DNA of 64,000 bases, from contig JAZNXL010000007.1 in the NCBI GenBank assembly GCA_045593905.1, positions 1 to 64,000 on the forward strand. The letters run 5' to 3'. Positions 33,887 through 41,491 of this stretch are shown here, one piece after another. The translations under genes and the position numbers were made by a program. The notes beneath the pieces were generated by a model. That model was not told the DNA's origin and did not search any database. It was given only the letters and a program-made list of their open reading frames with translations. Source of the stretch: RGIG9041 sp045593905. Its GTDB lineage: Bacteria; Bacillota; Clostridia; Oscillospirales; QAKW01. Position 1 is the stretch's first letter. Each line of letters starts with the position of its first letter.

Positions 33887-34759
33887 ATGAACATTATTGA
33901 AACATTGTTAAACGGCCTGAGCTCAGGCGGTACATATGCAATGATTGCTCTTGGTTATACTATGGTTTATGGTATAGCTAAAATGCTCAACTTCGCCCAT
34001 GGCGACATTATAATGGTTGGCGGGTATATGATTTATGTTATAATGACTATGTGCTCTAACTCACTTATAGGTCTTGCTGCGGCGGTTGTATTTTGTGTGC
34101 TGCTTGGTATCACGGTTGAAAAAATTGCATACAAGCCACTTCGTGGCGCTTCGCCGCTTGCAGTTTTAATTACCGCAATTGGTGTTAGTTATTTGTTACA
34201 AAGTACAGCTCAAATTATTTTTGGCTCGTCTCCAAAAATGGTTGTTATTGCCGAGCTTGGTAACTTTACATTGGGCAATTTAAAGGTTCCTGTGTATACA
34301 ATCGTTACTCTTGTTTGCTCGTTTGCAATTATGATTACGCTTAATCTTTTTGTAAAATATACAAAAATCGGTAGAGCTATGATTGCTGTATCTGAAGATA
34401 AAGGCGCTGCACAGCTTATGGGCATTAACGTTAATAGAATTATTATGATTACGTTTGCCATTGGCTCTGCTCTTGCCGCTTTTGCAGGATTTTTTATGCT
34501 TATGAAATCACCAAGCCTTTCAAATACACTTGGCGCAATGCCTGGTATAAAAGCTTTTACTGCTGCCGTTATCGGTGGTATCGGTTCTATACCCGGCGCT
34601 ATGGTTGGTGGTATTTTAATGGGTGTTGTTGAGGCAATTTCTTTTAAAATTCCTGTCATTGCTCCTTATACCGATGCTATTGAATTTTTAATTCTTATTG
34701 TAATATTACTCGTAAGACCTTCGGGCATTTTAGGCAAAAAGAGGAGGGAAAAAGTATAA
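33887..34759 (+). CDS. livH: Branched-chain amino acid ABC transporter permease LivH
   Basis: A 290-residue permease with about eight membrane segments. The first part, YAMIALGYTMVYGIAKMLNF followed by AHGDIIMVGGY, is typical of LivH, as is the AFAGFF and GGIGSIPGAMVGG region near the C-terminus, which couples to the ATPases. It forms the channel with LivM. Its stop overlaps the livM start by one base (TAATG). Confidence 0.95.
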   Translation: MNIIETLLNGLSSGGTYAMIALGYTMVYGIAKMLNFAHGDIIMVGGYMIYVIMTMCSNSLIGLAAAVVFCVLLGITVEKIAYKPLRGASPLAVLITAIGVSYLLQSTAQIIFGSSPKMVVIAELGNFTLGNLKVPVYTIVTLVCSFAIMITLNLFVKYTKIGRAMIAVSEDKGAAQLMGINVNRIIMITFAIGSALAAFAGFFMLMKSPSLSNTLGAMPGIKAFTAAVIGGIGSIPGAMVGGILMGVVEAISFKIPVIAPYTDAIEFLILIVILLVRPSGILGKKRREKV

Positions 34760-35907
34760 TGGCATTTAATTTTAAAAACATTAAGTGGAAACACTATATT
34801 AATTACGTCGCAATAGCCATTTTTACCGTAATTTTTACAGTTCTAACTTTTTCCGGCTCTTTAACATCGTCGACAATTTACATGCTTGAAAAAATTGCTA
34901 TTGCTATAATACTTGCGGTTTCTCTCAGTATGGTTGTTGGCTTTTTGGGTGAGCTTTCGCTTGGACATGCCGGCTTTATGTGCGTTGGCGCTTATCTTGG
35001 CGGTAAAGTTTCACTTTTGTTACAACCTGTATTGGGTACAGGTATTGCCTCACTTTTAATTTCACTCGTTGTTGGCGGACTTATTGCCGCTGCGTGCGGT
35101 GTTGTTATCGGTTTGCCCGCACTTAGATTAAGAGGTGACTACCTTGCTATTGTTACACTTGCTTTTGGTGAGATTGTTCGCTCTTTGTTTATGAACTCGA
35201 GTAGTGAGTCTTTTGGTGGCTCGCTCGGTCTTTCGACTCCAAGATATGATAAAAACACATTATTTATCTACGCGTTTATACTTGTTCTTGCTTGTCTTGC
35301 TGTTACTCAAAACATTATTCGTTCAAAGCACGGCCGCGCAATTACATCAATTCGTGACAACGAAATTGCCGCAAAAGCTACAGGCATTAATGTAACTAAA
35401 TACAAACTTATCGTATTTACCGCATCGTCTTTCTTTGCGGGTATTGCAGGCGTACTTTATAGCTTTTCTAACTTTACTGTTCAAAGCTCAAAGTTTAGCT
35501 ATAACTACTCAATAGAAATTCTTGTAATGGTTGTTCTTGGTGGTATGGGTAGCATTAACGGTTCAATTATTGCTGCAACATTAATTACTTTCTTGGATGT
35601 AAAACTTCAAACTATTCTTACAGGTAACCTTGCTGTTTTACAAGACCTTTTCTACGCACTCATACTAATTATCCTTGTTATATACAATAACGCACCTGCT
35701 CTTAAAGGCTTTAGAGAAAAATATAATCTCAAAGCGTTTTTGTCAAAACTCAAAAAACCGTCATCTGACCCGTCTAAGATTCACGATGACGAGGCTAAAT
35801 GGGATAGAGTTCCTACTAAAATTCAAATGGACGAAGTTTTGTCTGTTGATTTGCAGGCAACATCTCCTTACACTCCTGATAAATCTACAAAAAAGGAGGG
35901 TAAATAA
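34759..35907 (+). CDS. livM: Branched-chain amino acid ABC transporter permease LivM
   Basis: A 382-residue permease. Residues 10-315 match LivM, with LGELSLGHAGFMCVGAYLGG, LPALRLRGDYLAIVTLAFGEI and LGGMGSINGS as landmarks and about nine membrane segments. The last 65 residues form a hydrophilic tail rich in Lys, Asp and Ser, beyond the usual end of the family, and probably lie in the cytosol. Its stop overlaps the livG start by one base. RBS GAGGAGGG. Confidence 0.95.
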   Translation: MAFNFKNIKWKHYINYVAIAIFTVIFTVLTFSGSLTSSTIYMLEKIAIAIILAVSLSMVVGFLGELSLGHAGFMCVGAYLGGKVSLLLQPVLGTGIASLLISLVVGGLIAAACGVVIGLPALRLRGDYLAIVTLAFGEIVRSLFMNSSSESFGGSLGLSTPRYDKNTLFIYAFILVLACLAVTQNIIRSKHGRAITSIRDNEIAAKATGINVTKYKLIVFTASSFFAGIAGVLYSFSNFTVQSSKFSYNYSIEILVMVVLGGMGSINGSIIAATLITFLDVKLQTILTGNLAVLQDLFYALILIILVIYNNAPALKGFREKYNLKAFLSKLKKPSSDPSKIHDDEAKWDRVPTKIQMDEVLSVDLQATSPYTPDKSTKKEGK

Positions 35908-36677
35908 TGTCTAAAGTAGTTTTAAAAACCGAAAATCTCGGTATTTCATTCGGTGGTTTAAAGGCTGTTCAAGGTTTAAACCTTGAAATTAAAGAAAAGC
36001 AGTTATATGGCCTTGTTGGTCCTAATGGCGCAGGCAAAACAACTGTGTTTAATATGATTACCGGTGTTTATAAGCCAACTACAGGTTCTTTTTATCTTGA
36101 TGGGGAAAACATTACAGGTAAGAGCCAAGAAACAATAAACCATAAAGGAATTGCGCGTACTTTCCAAAACATTCGTTTGTTTAACAATATGACTGTTATA
36201 AGAAACGTACTTGTTGGTCTTCATAATCAACCTGAATTTAAATGCGGTATTTTTACAAGCATTTTCCGTTTGCCAAAGCATTTTTCTACCGAAAAGAAAA
36301 TGCGTGAGCGTGCAAAAGAGATTTTAAGAATTGTTGGCCTTGAAGAAGAAAGAAATAACCTTTCTTGTAATTTACCTTATGGTAAACAACGTAAACTCGA
36401 AATTGCACGTGCTCTTGCAACAAACCCAAAGCTTTTGTGCTTGGACGAACCTGCTGCGGGTATGAACCCTAATGAGACTGCAGACTTAATGAATATTATC
36501 AATCATATTCGTGATGAATATAATCTAACTATTTTGCTTATTGAACACGATATGAAATTTGTATCAGGTCTTTGTGACGAAATTACTGTACTTAATTTTG
36601 GTACCGTTTTGGCACAAGGTAAGCCTGAAGATGCTCTTAATGACCCTGAAGTTATTAAAGCATATATCGGAGGTTAA
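35907..36677 (+). CDS. livG: Branched-chain amino acid ABC transporter ATPase LivG
   Basis: A 256-residue ABC ATPase. Walker A is GPNGAGKTT, followed by the LivG-specific RTFQNIRLFNNMTVIRNVLVG segment. The signature is LPYGKQRKLEIARAL (a degenerate YGKQ in place of SGGQ) and Walker B is LLCLDEPAAGMNP, with the switch His in IEHD. It drives transport together with LivF. Confidence 0.96.
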   Translation: MSKVVLKTENLGISFGGLKAVQGLNLEIKEKQLYGLVGPNGAGKTTVFNMITGVYKPTTGSFYLDGENITGKSQETINHKGIARTFQNIRLFNNMTVIRNVLVGLHNQPEFKCGIFTSIFRLPKHFSTEKKMRERAKEILRIVGLEEERNNLSCNLPYGKQRKLEIARALATNPKLLCLDEPAAGMNPNETADLMNIINHIRDEYNLTILLIEHDMKFVSGLCDEITVLNFGTVLAQGKPEDALNDPEVIKAYIGG

Positions 36678-36679
36678 TT

Positions 36680-37390
36680 ATGGCATTACTTGAAGTTAAT
36701 AATCTCGAGGTTTTTTACGGGGTAATACAAGCGTTAAAAGGCATTTCGTTCACTGTTGAACAGGGCGAAATTGTTACACTCATAGGTGCCAACGGCGCAG
36801 GTAAAACAACCACAATGCAAAGCGTAATAGGTTTAATTCCCACACGCGCCGGTTCGGTTATTTTTGATGGTAAAGATATTACTCATGAACCTTGTCACAA
36901 AAACGTTTGTCATGGTGTTATACAGGTTCCCGAAGGCCGTAGAGTTTTTCAGGAACTTACTGTATACGAAAATCTTTTAATGGGTGCTTATACTAATAAC
37001 GATAAGGCTCAGGTTAAAAAAGATGTAGAAGATATTTATAGACGATTTCCGCGTTTATATGAACGCAGAAACCAAATTGCAGGTACTCTCTCGGGCGGTG
37101 AGCAACAAATGCTTGCTATGGGTAGAGCATTAATGGGACATCCCAAGCTTTTAATGCTCGATGAGCCTTCTATGGGTCTTGCACCTATTCTTGTTGAAGA
37201 AATATTTTCGATTATTAAAGAGCTTAACAAAGAGGGCACAACAATTTTACTTGTTGAGCAAAACGCTGATATGGCATTAAAAATTGCTCATAGAGCATAC
37301 GTTATGGAAAACGGTAGCATTGTGCTTTCTGGCACCGGCGCTGAAATTGCTCAAAGTGATTCTGTTAAAGAAGCATACCTTGGTGGCTAA
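36680..37390 (+). CDS. livF: Branched-chain amino acid ABC transporter ATPase LivF
   Basis: A 236-residue ABC ATPase. Walker A is GANGAGKTT, the signature LSGGEQQMLAMGRALMG and Walker B KLLMLDEPSMGLAP. VPEGRRVFQELTVYENLLMG is a LivF hallmark. It starts 2 bases after livG and closes the operon before a strong terminator. Confidence 0.96.
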   Translation: MALLEVNNLEVFYGVIQALKGISFTVEQGEIVTLIGANGAGKTTTMQSVIGLIPTRAGSVIFDGKDITHEPCHKNVCHGVIQVPEGRRVFQELTVYENLLMGAYTNNDKAQVKKDVEDIYRRFPRLYERRNQIAGTLSGGEQQMLAMGRALMGHPKLLMLDEPSMGLAPILVEEIFSIIKELNKEGTTILLVEQNADMALKIAHRAYVMENGSIVLSGTGAEIAQSDSVKEAYLGG

Positions 37391-37395
37391 AATTA

Positions 37396-37427
37396 AAAGG
37401 TCTTGGTTTTTACCAAGACCTTTTTTA
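37396..37427. terminator. Bidirectional terminator of the liv operon
   Basis: AAAGGTCTTGGT TTTT ACCAAGACCTTT, a 12-bp stem with T run. The stop codon of the convergent ABC-F gene starts in the T run. Confidence 0.9.
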
Positions 37428-39275
37428 TTCGCTTAATTCAAGCCATTTTTCTGTTAACTTATCAAGCTGTTGCTTTTTAAGTTCAAGCTCGTTACAGTAT
37501 TGTTCTAATTTAATAAAATCGTTATTGTTTTGTTCAATCAGTCGCTCAAGCTCGACAATTTGTTGTTCGAGTAAACTGATTTGTTTTTCGATAGCACTAA
37601 TTTCGTTGCGTTTTTTTGCTGCATTTGCCCTGTCTTGCTTTGTGGTATAGCCGCTATTTGATTTTTGCTGTTTTGGTTGACAAATAGCAGGTGAGGGTGT
37701 GTTGTTAAATGCTTTAATAAACTCGTCGAACTTGCCGTCAAAGACAATTATTTTGTCTTCTGATAAATATACTATTGTATCGGGTACTGTATTTAAAAAA
37801 TATCTATCGTGAGAAATAATAATTTCAGTGCCGTCGAAGTTTAAAAGCGCAGCTTCGAGGCTTTCCTTGCTGCTCATATCAAGGTGATTTGTCGGCTCGT
37901 CGAACATTAATGTGTTGTTTTTGGCAAGAGATAAAACTGCAAACTGTAATCTTGCTGATTCGCCACCTGATATATCGCTGATTTTTTTAAAAACATCATC
38001 GCCTGTAAACAGCATTGACGCAAGCGCGGTTCTTACTTGATTTTCGGTAAGAGTGGTGTATTTGTCCCAAACCTCGTCAATTACAGTTTTATTTGAGTCT
38101 TGATATATCTTGTTTTGGTCAAAAACACCAATTGAAACGTCGTTGCCCCACTTAAATTTACCTTCGTACTGTTGGTGTGAGCCAAGCAGAGCTTTAAATA
38201 ATGTTGTTTTTCCTATTCCATTCTCGCCAACTATAGCTATTTTCTGCTTTTGCTTAATATCGAGATTTAGGTTTTTAAATAAAACCCTATTCTCAATTTT
38301 CAAAGTTAAATCATTGATTTTGAGTACATCAAACCAGCTCTTTTTATCAAATGTAAATCTTACGTTGATTTTTTTGTTATATTCGGACGGAGGGAGTACC
38401 GTTTCCATCTTTTCAAGCTCTTTTCTACGGCTTTTTGCCATTGCCGATGTAGAAGCTCTCACGAGATTTCTGGCAATATAGTCTTGTAATTTTTGTTGTT
38501 TTTCTATGTACTCGTCGTATAGTTTTTGCTGATATTCGAGCTTATGCTGCTTTTGTGACTTGAAATCGGTATAATTACCAATATATTCGCAAATTTTACC
38601 AAATTCAACTTCCCAAATAGTATCGCAAACGCTATTTAAATAGTATCTGTCGTGAGTTATGCTAACGACTGCTCCATTGAACGATTTTAAGTAGTTCTCG
38701 AGCCAAGCACAAGTTTTAAAATCAAGGTGGTTGGTGGGTTCGTCTAACAGCAAAACATTACAATCAGTCAATAATAATTTTGCCAGCGCAAGCCTTGTTT
38801 TTTCACCACCGCTTAAAACATTTATTGGTTTTTTGTATGTATCTTCTTTAAAATCTAAACCGTTTAAAACGTATTTAATTTTTGTTTCGGTGTTATAAGC
38901 ATCTCTTGCAGTTATAAAAGAATATAGCTTTTCATATTCTGATTTTTCATTTAAATTGTTAATATTTAACTCTGAAAGTCGCTTTATAGCATTGTGTTCG
39001 GCTTCAAAAACCGAGTCCATCTCTTCGAAAACGGTTTTATTGCTTTCGATTAAGCTGTTTTGCGATAAATAACCTATCTTTACATTAGGGTTATAGTATA
39101 GTTCGCCGTCGTCATAATCGAGCTCTTTTGCTAAAATTTTAAACAGTGTGGTTTTGCCGGCACCATTTGAGCCAATAATACCGATTCTAGATTTAGATTT
39201 AATTACGCCAAAGACACCGTCTAAAATCTTATTTGAGCCATAATATTTGGTTAATGAATTAAAATTAATTATCAT
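37425..39275 (-). CDS. ABC-F family ATPase
   Basis: A 616-residue cytosolic protein with two ABC domains and no membrane part. Walker A motifs are GSNGAGKTT (residues 36-44) and GENGIGKTT (about 350). The signatures are LSGGEKTRLALAKLLL and ISGGESARLQFAVLSL. A linker helix pair (residues 240-290) and a C-terminal coiled coil rich in Glu, Gln and Lys (540-615) complete the ABC-F plan. Such proteins act at the ribosomal E site in translation control or antibiotic protection; its subgroup was not determined. It overlaps the end of the tepA-like gene by 11 bases. Confidence 0.92.
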   Translation of the reverse strand: MIINFNSLTKYYGSNKILDGVFGVIKSKSRIGIIGSNGAGKTTLFKILAKELDYDDGELYYNPNVKIGYLSQNSLIESNKTVFEEMDSVFEAEHNAIKRLSELNINNLNEKSEYEKLYSFITARDAYNTETKIKYVLNGLDFKEDTYKKPINVLSGGEKTRLALAKLLLTDCNVLLLDEPTNHLDFKTCAWLENYLKSFNGAVVSITHDRYYLNSVCDTIWEVEFGKICEYIGNYTDFKSQKQHKLEYQQKLYDEYIEKQQKLQDYIARNLVRASTSAMAKSRRKELEKMETVLPPSEYNKKINVRFTFDKKSWFDVLKINDLTLKIENRVLFKNLNLDIKQKQKIAIVGENGIGKTTLFKALLGSHQQYEGKFKWGNDVSIGVFDQNKIYQDSNKTVIDEVWDKYTTLTENQVRTALASMLFTGDDVFKKISDISGGESARLQFAVLSLAKNNTLMFDEPTNHLDMSSKESLEAALLNFDGTEIIISHDRYFLNTVPDTIVYLSEDKIIVFDGKFDEFIKAFNNTPSPAICQPKQQKSNSGYTTKQDRANAAKKRNEISAIEKQISLLEQQIVELERLIEQNNNDFIKLEQYCNELELKKQQLDKLTEKWLELSE

Positions 39276-39918
39276 TTTTATCCTTTTTATACATATTTTT
39301 CAAAGCGGTAAGCGCTTCGTTGATACCGCCAATTCCGTCAATAAGACCTTCGTCTACTGCTTGCGTTCCGTTAATAGTTGTGCCTACGTCTGTAACAAGC
39401 TGACCTACGTTACGTAAAAGCTTATTAAAACGTTCTTTTGAAATGTTAGAATGTTTTACAATAAAATCGGTAATACGCTCTTGCATTTTTTCAAAGTTAG
39501 AAAAGCTTTGCGGTACACCGATTACCATACCATTTGTACGAACAGGGTGGATTGTCATTGTGGCAGACGGAACAATAAAAGACATTTTAGCTGCCACCGA
39601 AATCGGTACACCAATAGAATGTCCGCCGCCGATTACAAGAGATACTGTAGGTTTATTGAGTGATGCAATCATTTCGGCAATTGCAAGACCTGCTTCAACG
39701 TCACCGCCAACAGTATTTACAATAATTAAAATACCTTTAATGTTTTCGTTTAGCTCGGCATCAATCAGAAGCGGTATAATATGCTCATATTTTGTTGCTT
39801 TTCCCTGGTCGTTTGCGATATAATGACCTTCAATTTGTCCAATAATTGTTATTGTTTCTATGCCAGAAGATAGGTTAGTGCCAAACTCTTTAATTTGCTC
39901 GTTATTTTCGTTTTTCAT
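39265..39918 (-). CDS. ClpP-like serine protease, TepA type
   Basis: A 217-residue ClpP-fold protein. VNTVGGDVEAGLAIAEMI is the ClpP-like oxyanion strand. The catalytic serine is in GGGHSIGVP (Ser101) and the histidine in MTIHPVR (His124), as in the SDH family and TepA (translocation-enhancing protein) of Bacillus. No membrane segment is seen. TepA-like proteins are forespore-linked in Bacillus. ATG 39918 follows GAGGTG by 6 bases; the GTG at 39927 belongs to the RBS. It sits between dus and an ABC-F gene. Confidence 0.88.
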   Translation of the reverse strand: MKNENNEQIKEFGTNLSSGIETITIIGQIEGHYIANDQGKATKYEHIIPLLIDAELNENIKGILIIVNTVGGDVEAGLAIAEMIASLNKPTVSLVIGGGHSIGVPISVAAKMSFIVPSATMTIHPVRTNGMVIGVPQSFSNFEKMQERITDFIVKHSNISKERFNKLLRNVGQLVTDVGTTINGTQAVDEGLIDGIGGINEALTALKNMYKKDKNDN

Positions 39919-39962
39919 ATCACACACCTCGTTTGAGTTTAGTATGTAATAAGAAAATAATT

Positions 39963-40892
39963 TTATTCTATTTCTTTTGCGGCATTTAACAAATTAATGC
40001 ACTCTGTTACGGTATTAACTGAAGATGCATTTCTTTTAAAATCGGTTGCGTTTTTAATTCCTTTAAAGTACCAAAGCAGGTGCTTTCGAAACTCTTTTAC
40101 TGCAATTATTTCGGGTTTTGAATTAATTAAAAGCTTAAGATGTTCTATTGCAACATCAAATATGTTAACATTGCAGTCGATACCTTTAATTTGGTTAAAA
40201 ATTAAAGGGTTACCAAGTGAGGCTCGTCCGACCATAAGACTGTGAGCACCTGTATAATCTAAAACTTTGTTTGCGACTGCTTTGCTTGTTATATCGCCGT
40301 TGGCTATAACTGGAATATTAACACTATCTACAACAGATTTTATAATTTCAATATCGCTTTCACCATTATAAAATTGTTCTCTTGTTCTTCCATGAACTGT
40401 TATAAAATCAGCGTCTGCGGACTCACACATTTTTGCAAAATCAACTGCAGTTATTGAGCTTTTGTCAATACCGCTTCTGAATTTAACGCTAACAGGTAAA
40501 TTTGTATTTTGCTTTACTGCTTTTATAACGCTGTAAGCAACGTCAGGTGTTTTCATAAGTGCTGAACCGTCGCCATTGTTAAATATTTTAGGAGCAGGGC
40601 AGCCCATATTAATATCGATTGCAATTGGGGAATAGTTGTTTGTTATAAATTCTGTAGCCTTTTTGATTGGCTCGGGTTCGTGACCGAAAATTTGCATAAT
40701 AATTGGCTGCTCTGCTTTGGTAAATTCCAATAGCGATTTTGACTTGTTATCGTTATAGTAAATACCTTTAGAGCTTACCATTTCGCAAACAGTAATGTCG
40801 GCACCGTATTTTTTACAAATTTGCCTGAAAGCAGAGTCAGTAACGCCTGCCATTGGGGCAAGTATTAAGGAATTTTTTTCAAATGGTATCAT
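39963..40892 (-). CDS. dus: tRNA-dihydrouridine synthase
   Basis: A 309-residue flavoenzyme with a TIM barrel. LAPMAGVTDSAFRQICKKYG opens the barrel, followed by IDINMGCPAPKIFNNGDGSALM (the active-site Cys loop region), FITVHGRTREQFYNGESD and VIANGDITS, which hold FMN and tRNA residues. It reduces uridines in the tRNA D loop. The sequence is of the bacterial DusB class. It is the first gene of a minus-strand run with tepA-like and ABC-F genes and lies next to a tRNA cluster that is transcribed the other way. Confidence 0.94.
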   Translation of the reverse strand: MIPFEKNSLILAPMAGVTDSAFRQICKKYGADITVCEMVSSKGIYYNDNKSKSLLEFTKAEQPIIMQIFGHEPEPIKKATEFITNNYSPIAIDINMGCPAPKIFNNGDGSALMKTPDVAYSVIKAVKQNTNLPVSVKFRSGIDKSSITAVDFAKMCESADADFITVHGRTREQFYNGESDIEIIKSVVDSVNIPVIANGDITSKAVANKVLDYTGAHSLMVGRASLGNPLIFNQIKGIDCNVNIFDVAIEHLKLLINSKPEIIAVKEFRKHLLWYFKGIKNATDFKRNASSVNTVTECINLLNAAKEIE

Positions 40893-40974
40893 TATAAACT
40901 CCTTTAAAAATTTTACATTTTATTTTAACATATAAAAAAACAAATGTAAACTTAAAATAAATTTTAAAAAAGTG

Positions 40975-41003
40975 TTGACAATTTAAAAATTATGTTGTAA
41001 TAT
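40975..41003 (+). promoter_or_regulatory. Promoter of the tRNA cluster
   Basis: TTGACA (40975-40980) is perfect. The -10 is either TGTAAT (40996-41001, 15 bp spacing) or TAATAT (40998-41003, 17 bp). It lies 50-60 bases before tRNA-Met. Confidence 0.7.
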
Positions 41004-41054
41004 ATTAAACGTTCCATCAAGCGAGGTTTAAAACCTTAAAGCAGTTGGAAATGT

Positions 41055-41131
41055 GGCGGCATAGCTCAGTTGGCTAGAGCATTCGGTTCATACCCGAAGT
41101 GTCGTTGGTTCAAATCCGACTGCCGCTACCA
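41055..41131 (+). tRNA. tRNA-Met, elongator (anticodon CAT)
   Basis: Acceptor GGCGGCA/TGCCGCT, anticodon stem TTCGG/CCGAA with loop TTCATAC, T arm GTTGG/CCGAC, encoded CCA. The anticodon stem lacks the three G-C pairs of initiator tRNA, and the body is like Firmicutes elongator tRNA-Met. A lysidine-modified tRNA-Ile with the same anticodon is the less likely alternative. Confidence 0.93.
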
Positions 41132-41136
41132 TCTAT

Positions 41137-41211
41137 GGCCTGTTGGTCAAGCGGTTAAGACACCGCCCTTTCACGGCGGTAACACGAGTTCGAGTCTCGT
41201 ACAGGTCACCA
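41137..41211 (+). tRNA. tRNA-Glu (anticodon TTC)
   Basis: Acceptor GGCCTGT/ACAGGTC, anticodon stem CCGCC/GGCGG with loop CTTTCAC, T arm ACGAG TTCGAGT CTCGT, encoded CCA. It lies five bases after tRNA-Met. Confidence 0.97.
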
Positions 41212-41214
41212 TGT

Positions 41215-41290
41215 GGAAGTTTAGCTCAGCTGGGAGAGCATCTGCCTTACAAGCAGAGGGTCAGCGGTTCGAGCCCGTTAACTTCCACCA
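41215..41290 (+). tRNA. tRNA-Val (anticodon TAC), copy 1
   Basis: Acceptor GGAAGTT/AACTTCC, anticodon stem TCTGC/GCAGA with loop CTTACAA, discriminator A and encoded CCA. It is identical to the second copy at 41321-41396. Confidence 0.97.
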
Positions 41291-41291
41291 A

Positions 41292-41319
41292 AGCACCGAT
41301 TAATTCGGTGCTATTTTTT
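41292..41319 (+). terminator. Terminator between the two tRNA-Val copies
   Basis: AGCACCGA TTAAT TCGGTGCT followed by ATTTTTT. The second tRNA starts two bases later, so it depends on readthrough or on a processed longer transcript. Confidence 0.8.
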
Positions 41320-41320
41320 C

Positions 41321-41396
41321 GGAAGTTTAGCTCAGCTGGGAGAGCATCTGCCTTACAAGCAGAGGGTCAGCGGTTCGAGCCCGTTAACTTCCACCA
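41321..41396 (+). tRNA. tRNA-Val (anticodon TAC), copy 2
   Basis: The sequence is identical to copy 1, including the encoded CCA. No promoter of its own is visible in the few bases between copy 1's terminator and its 5' end. Confidence 0.97.
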
Positions 41397-41397
41397 A

Positions 41398-41427
41398 AGC
41401 ACCGATTAATTCGGTGCTTTTTTATTT
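41398..41427 (+). terminator. Terminator after tRNA-Val copy 2
   Basis: AGCACCGA TTAAT TCGGTGCT followed by TTTTTATTTT. Compared with copy 1 the T tract is longer. Confidence 0.87.
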
Positions 41428-41434
41428 TAAATTA

Positions 41435-41463
41435 TTGATATATTAGTTTAATAATGATATAAT
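41435..41463 (+). promoter_or_regulatory. Promoter of the recJ operon
   Basis: TTGATA (41435-41440) and a perfect TATAAT (41458-41463) are 17 bp apart, 29 bases before ATG 41492. Confidence 0.8.
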
Positions 41464-41491
41464 AATATATTATTATATTTTGGAGATTAAA

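Larger units (their letters stand above)
41215..41418 (+). repeat. Tandem duplication of tRNA-Val plus terminator
   Basis: Bases 41215-41312 and 41321-41418 are the same 98 bases without mismatch, at a 106-base offset. Each unit holds a complete tRNA-Val and the stem AGCACCGA TTAAT TCGGTGCT. The 8-base joint between them is ATTTTTTC. Confidence 0.95.

Noticed and set aside
41055..41131. Reading the CAT tRNA as tRNA-Ile (lysidine)
   Set aside because: Body and anticodon stem look like Firmicutes elongator tRNA-Met. A tilS-dependent tRNA-Ile cannot be fully excluded from sequence alone.
41070..41409. Open frames through the tRNA-Met/Glu/Val cluster
   Set aside because: They come from translated tRNA sequence, and two share the same C-terminal residues only because of the tRNA-Val duplication.
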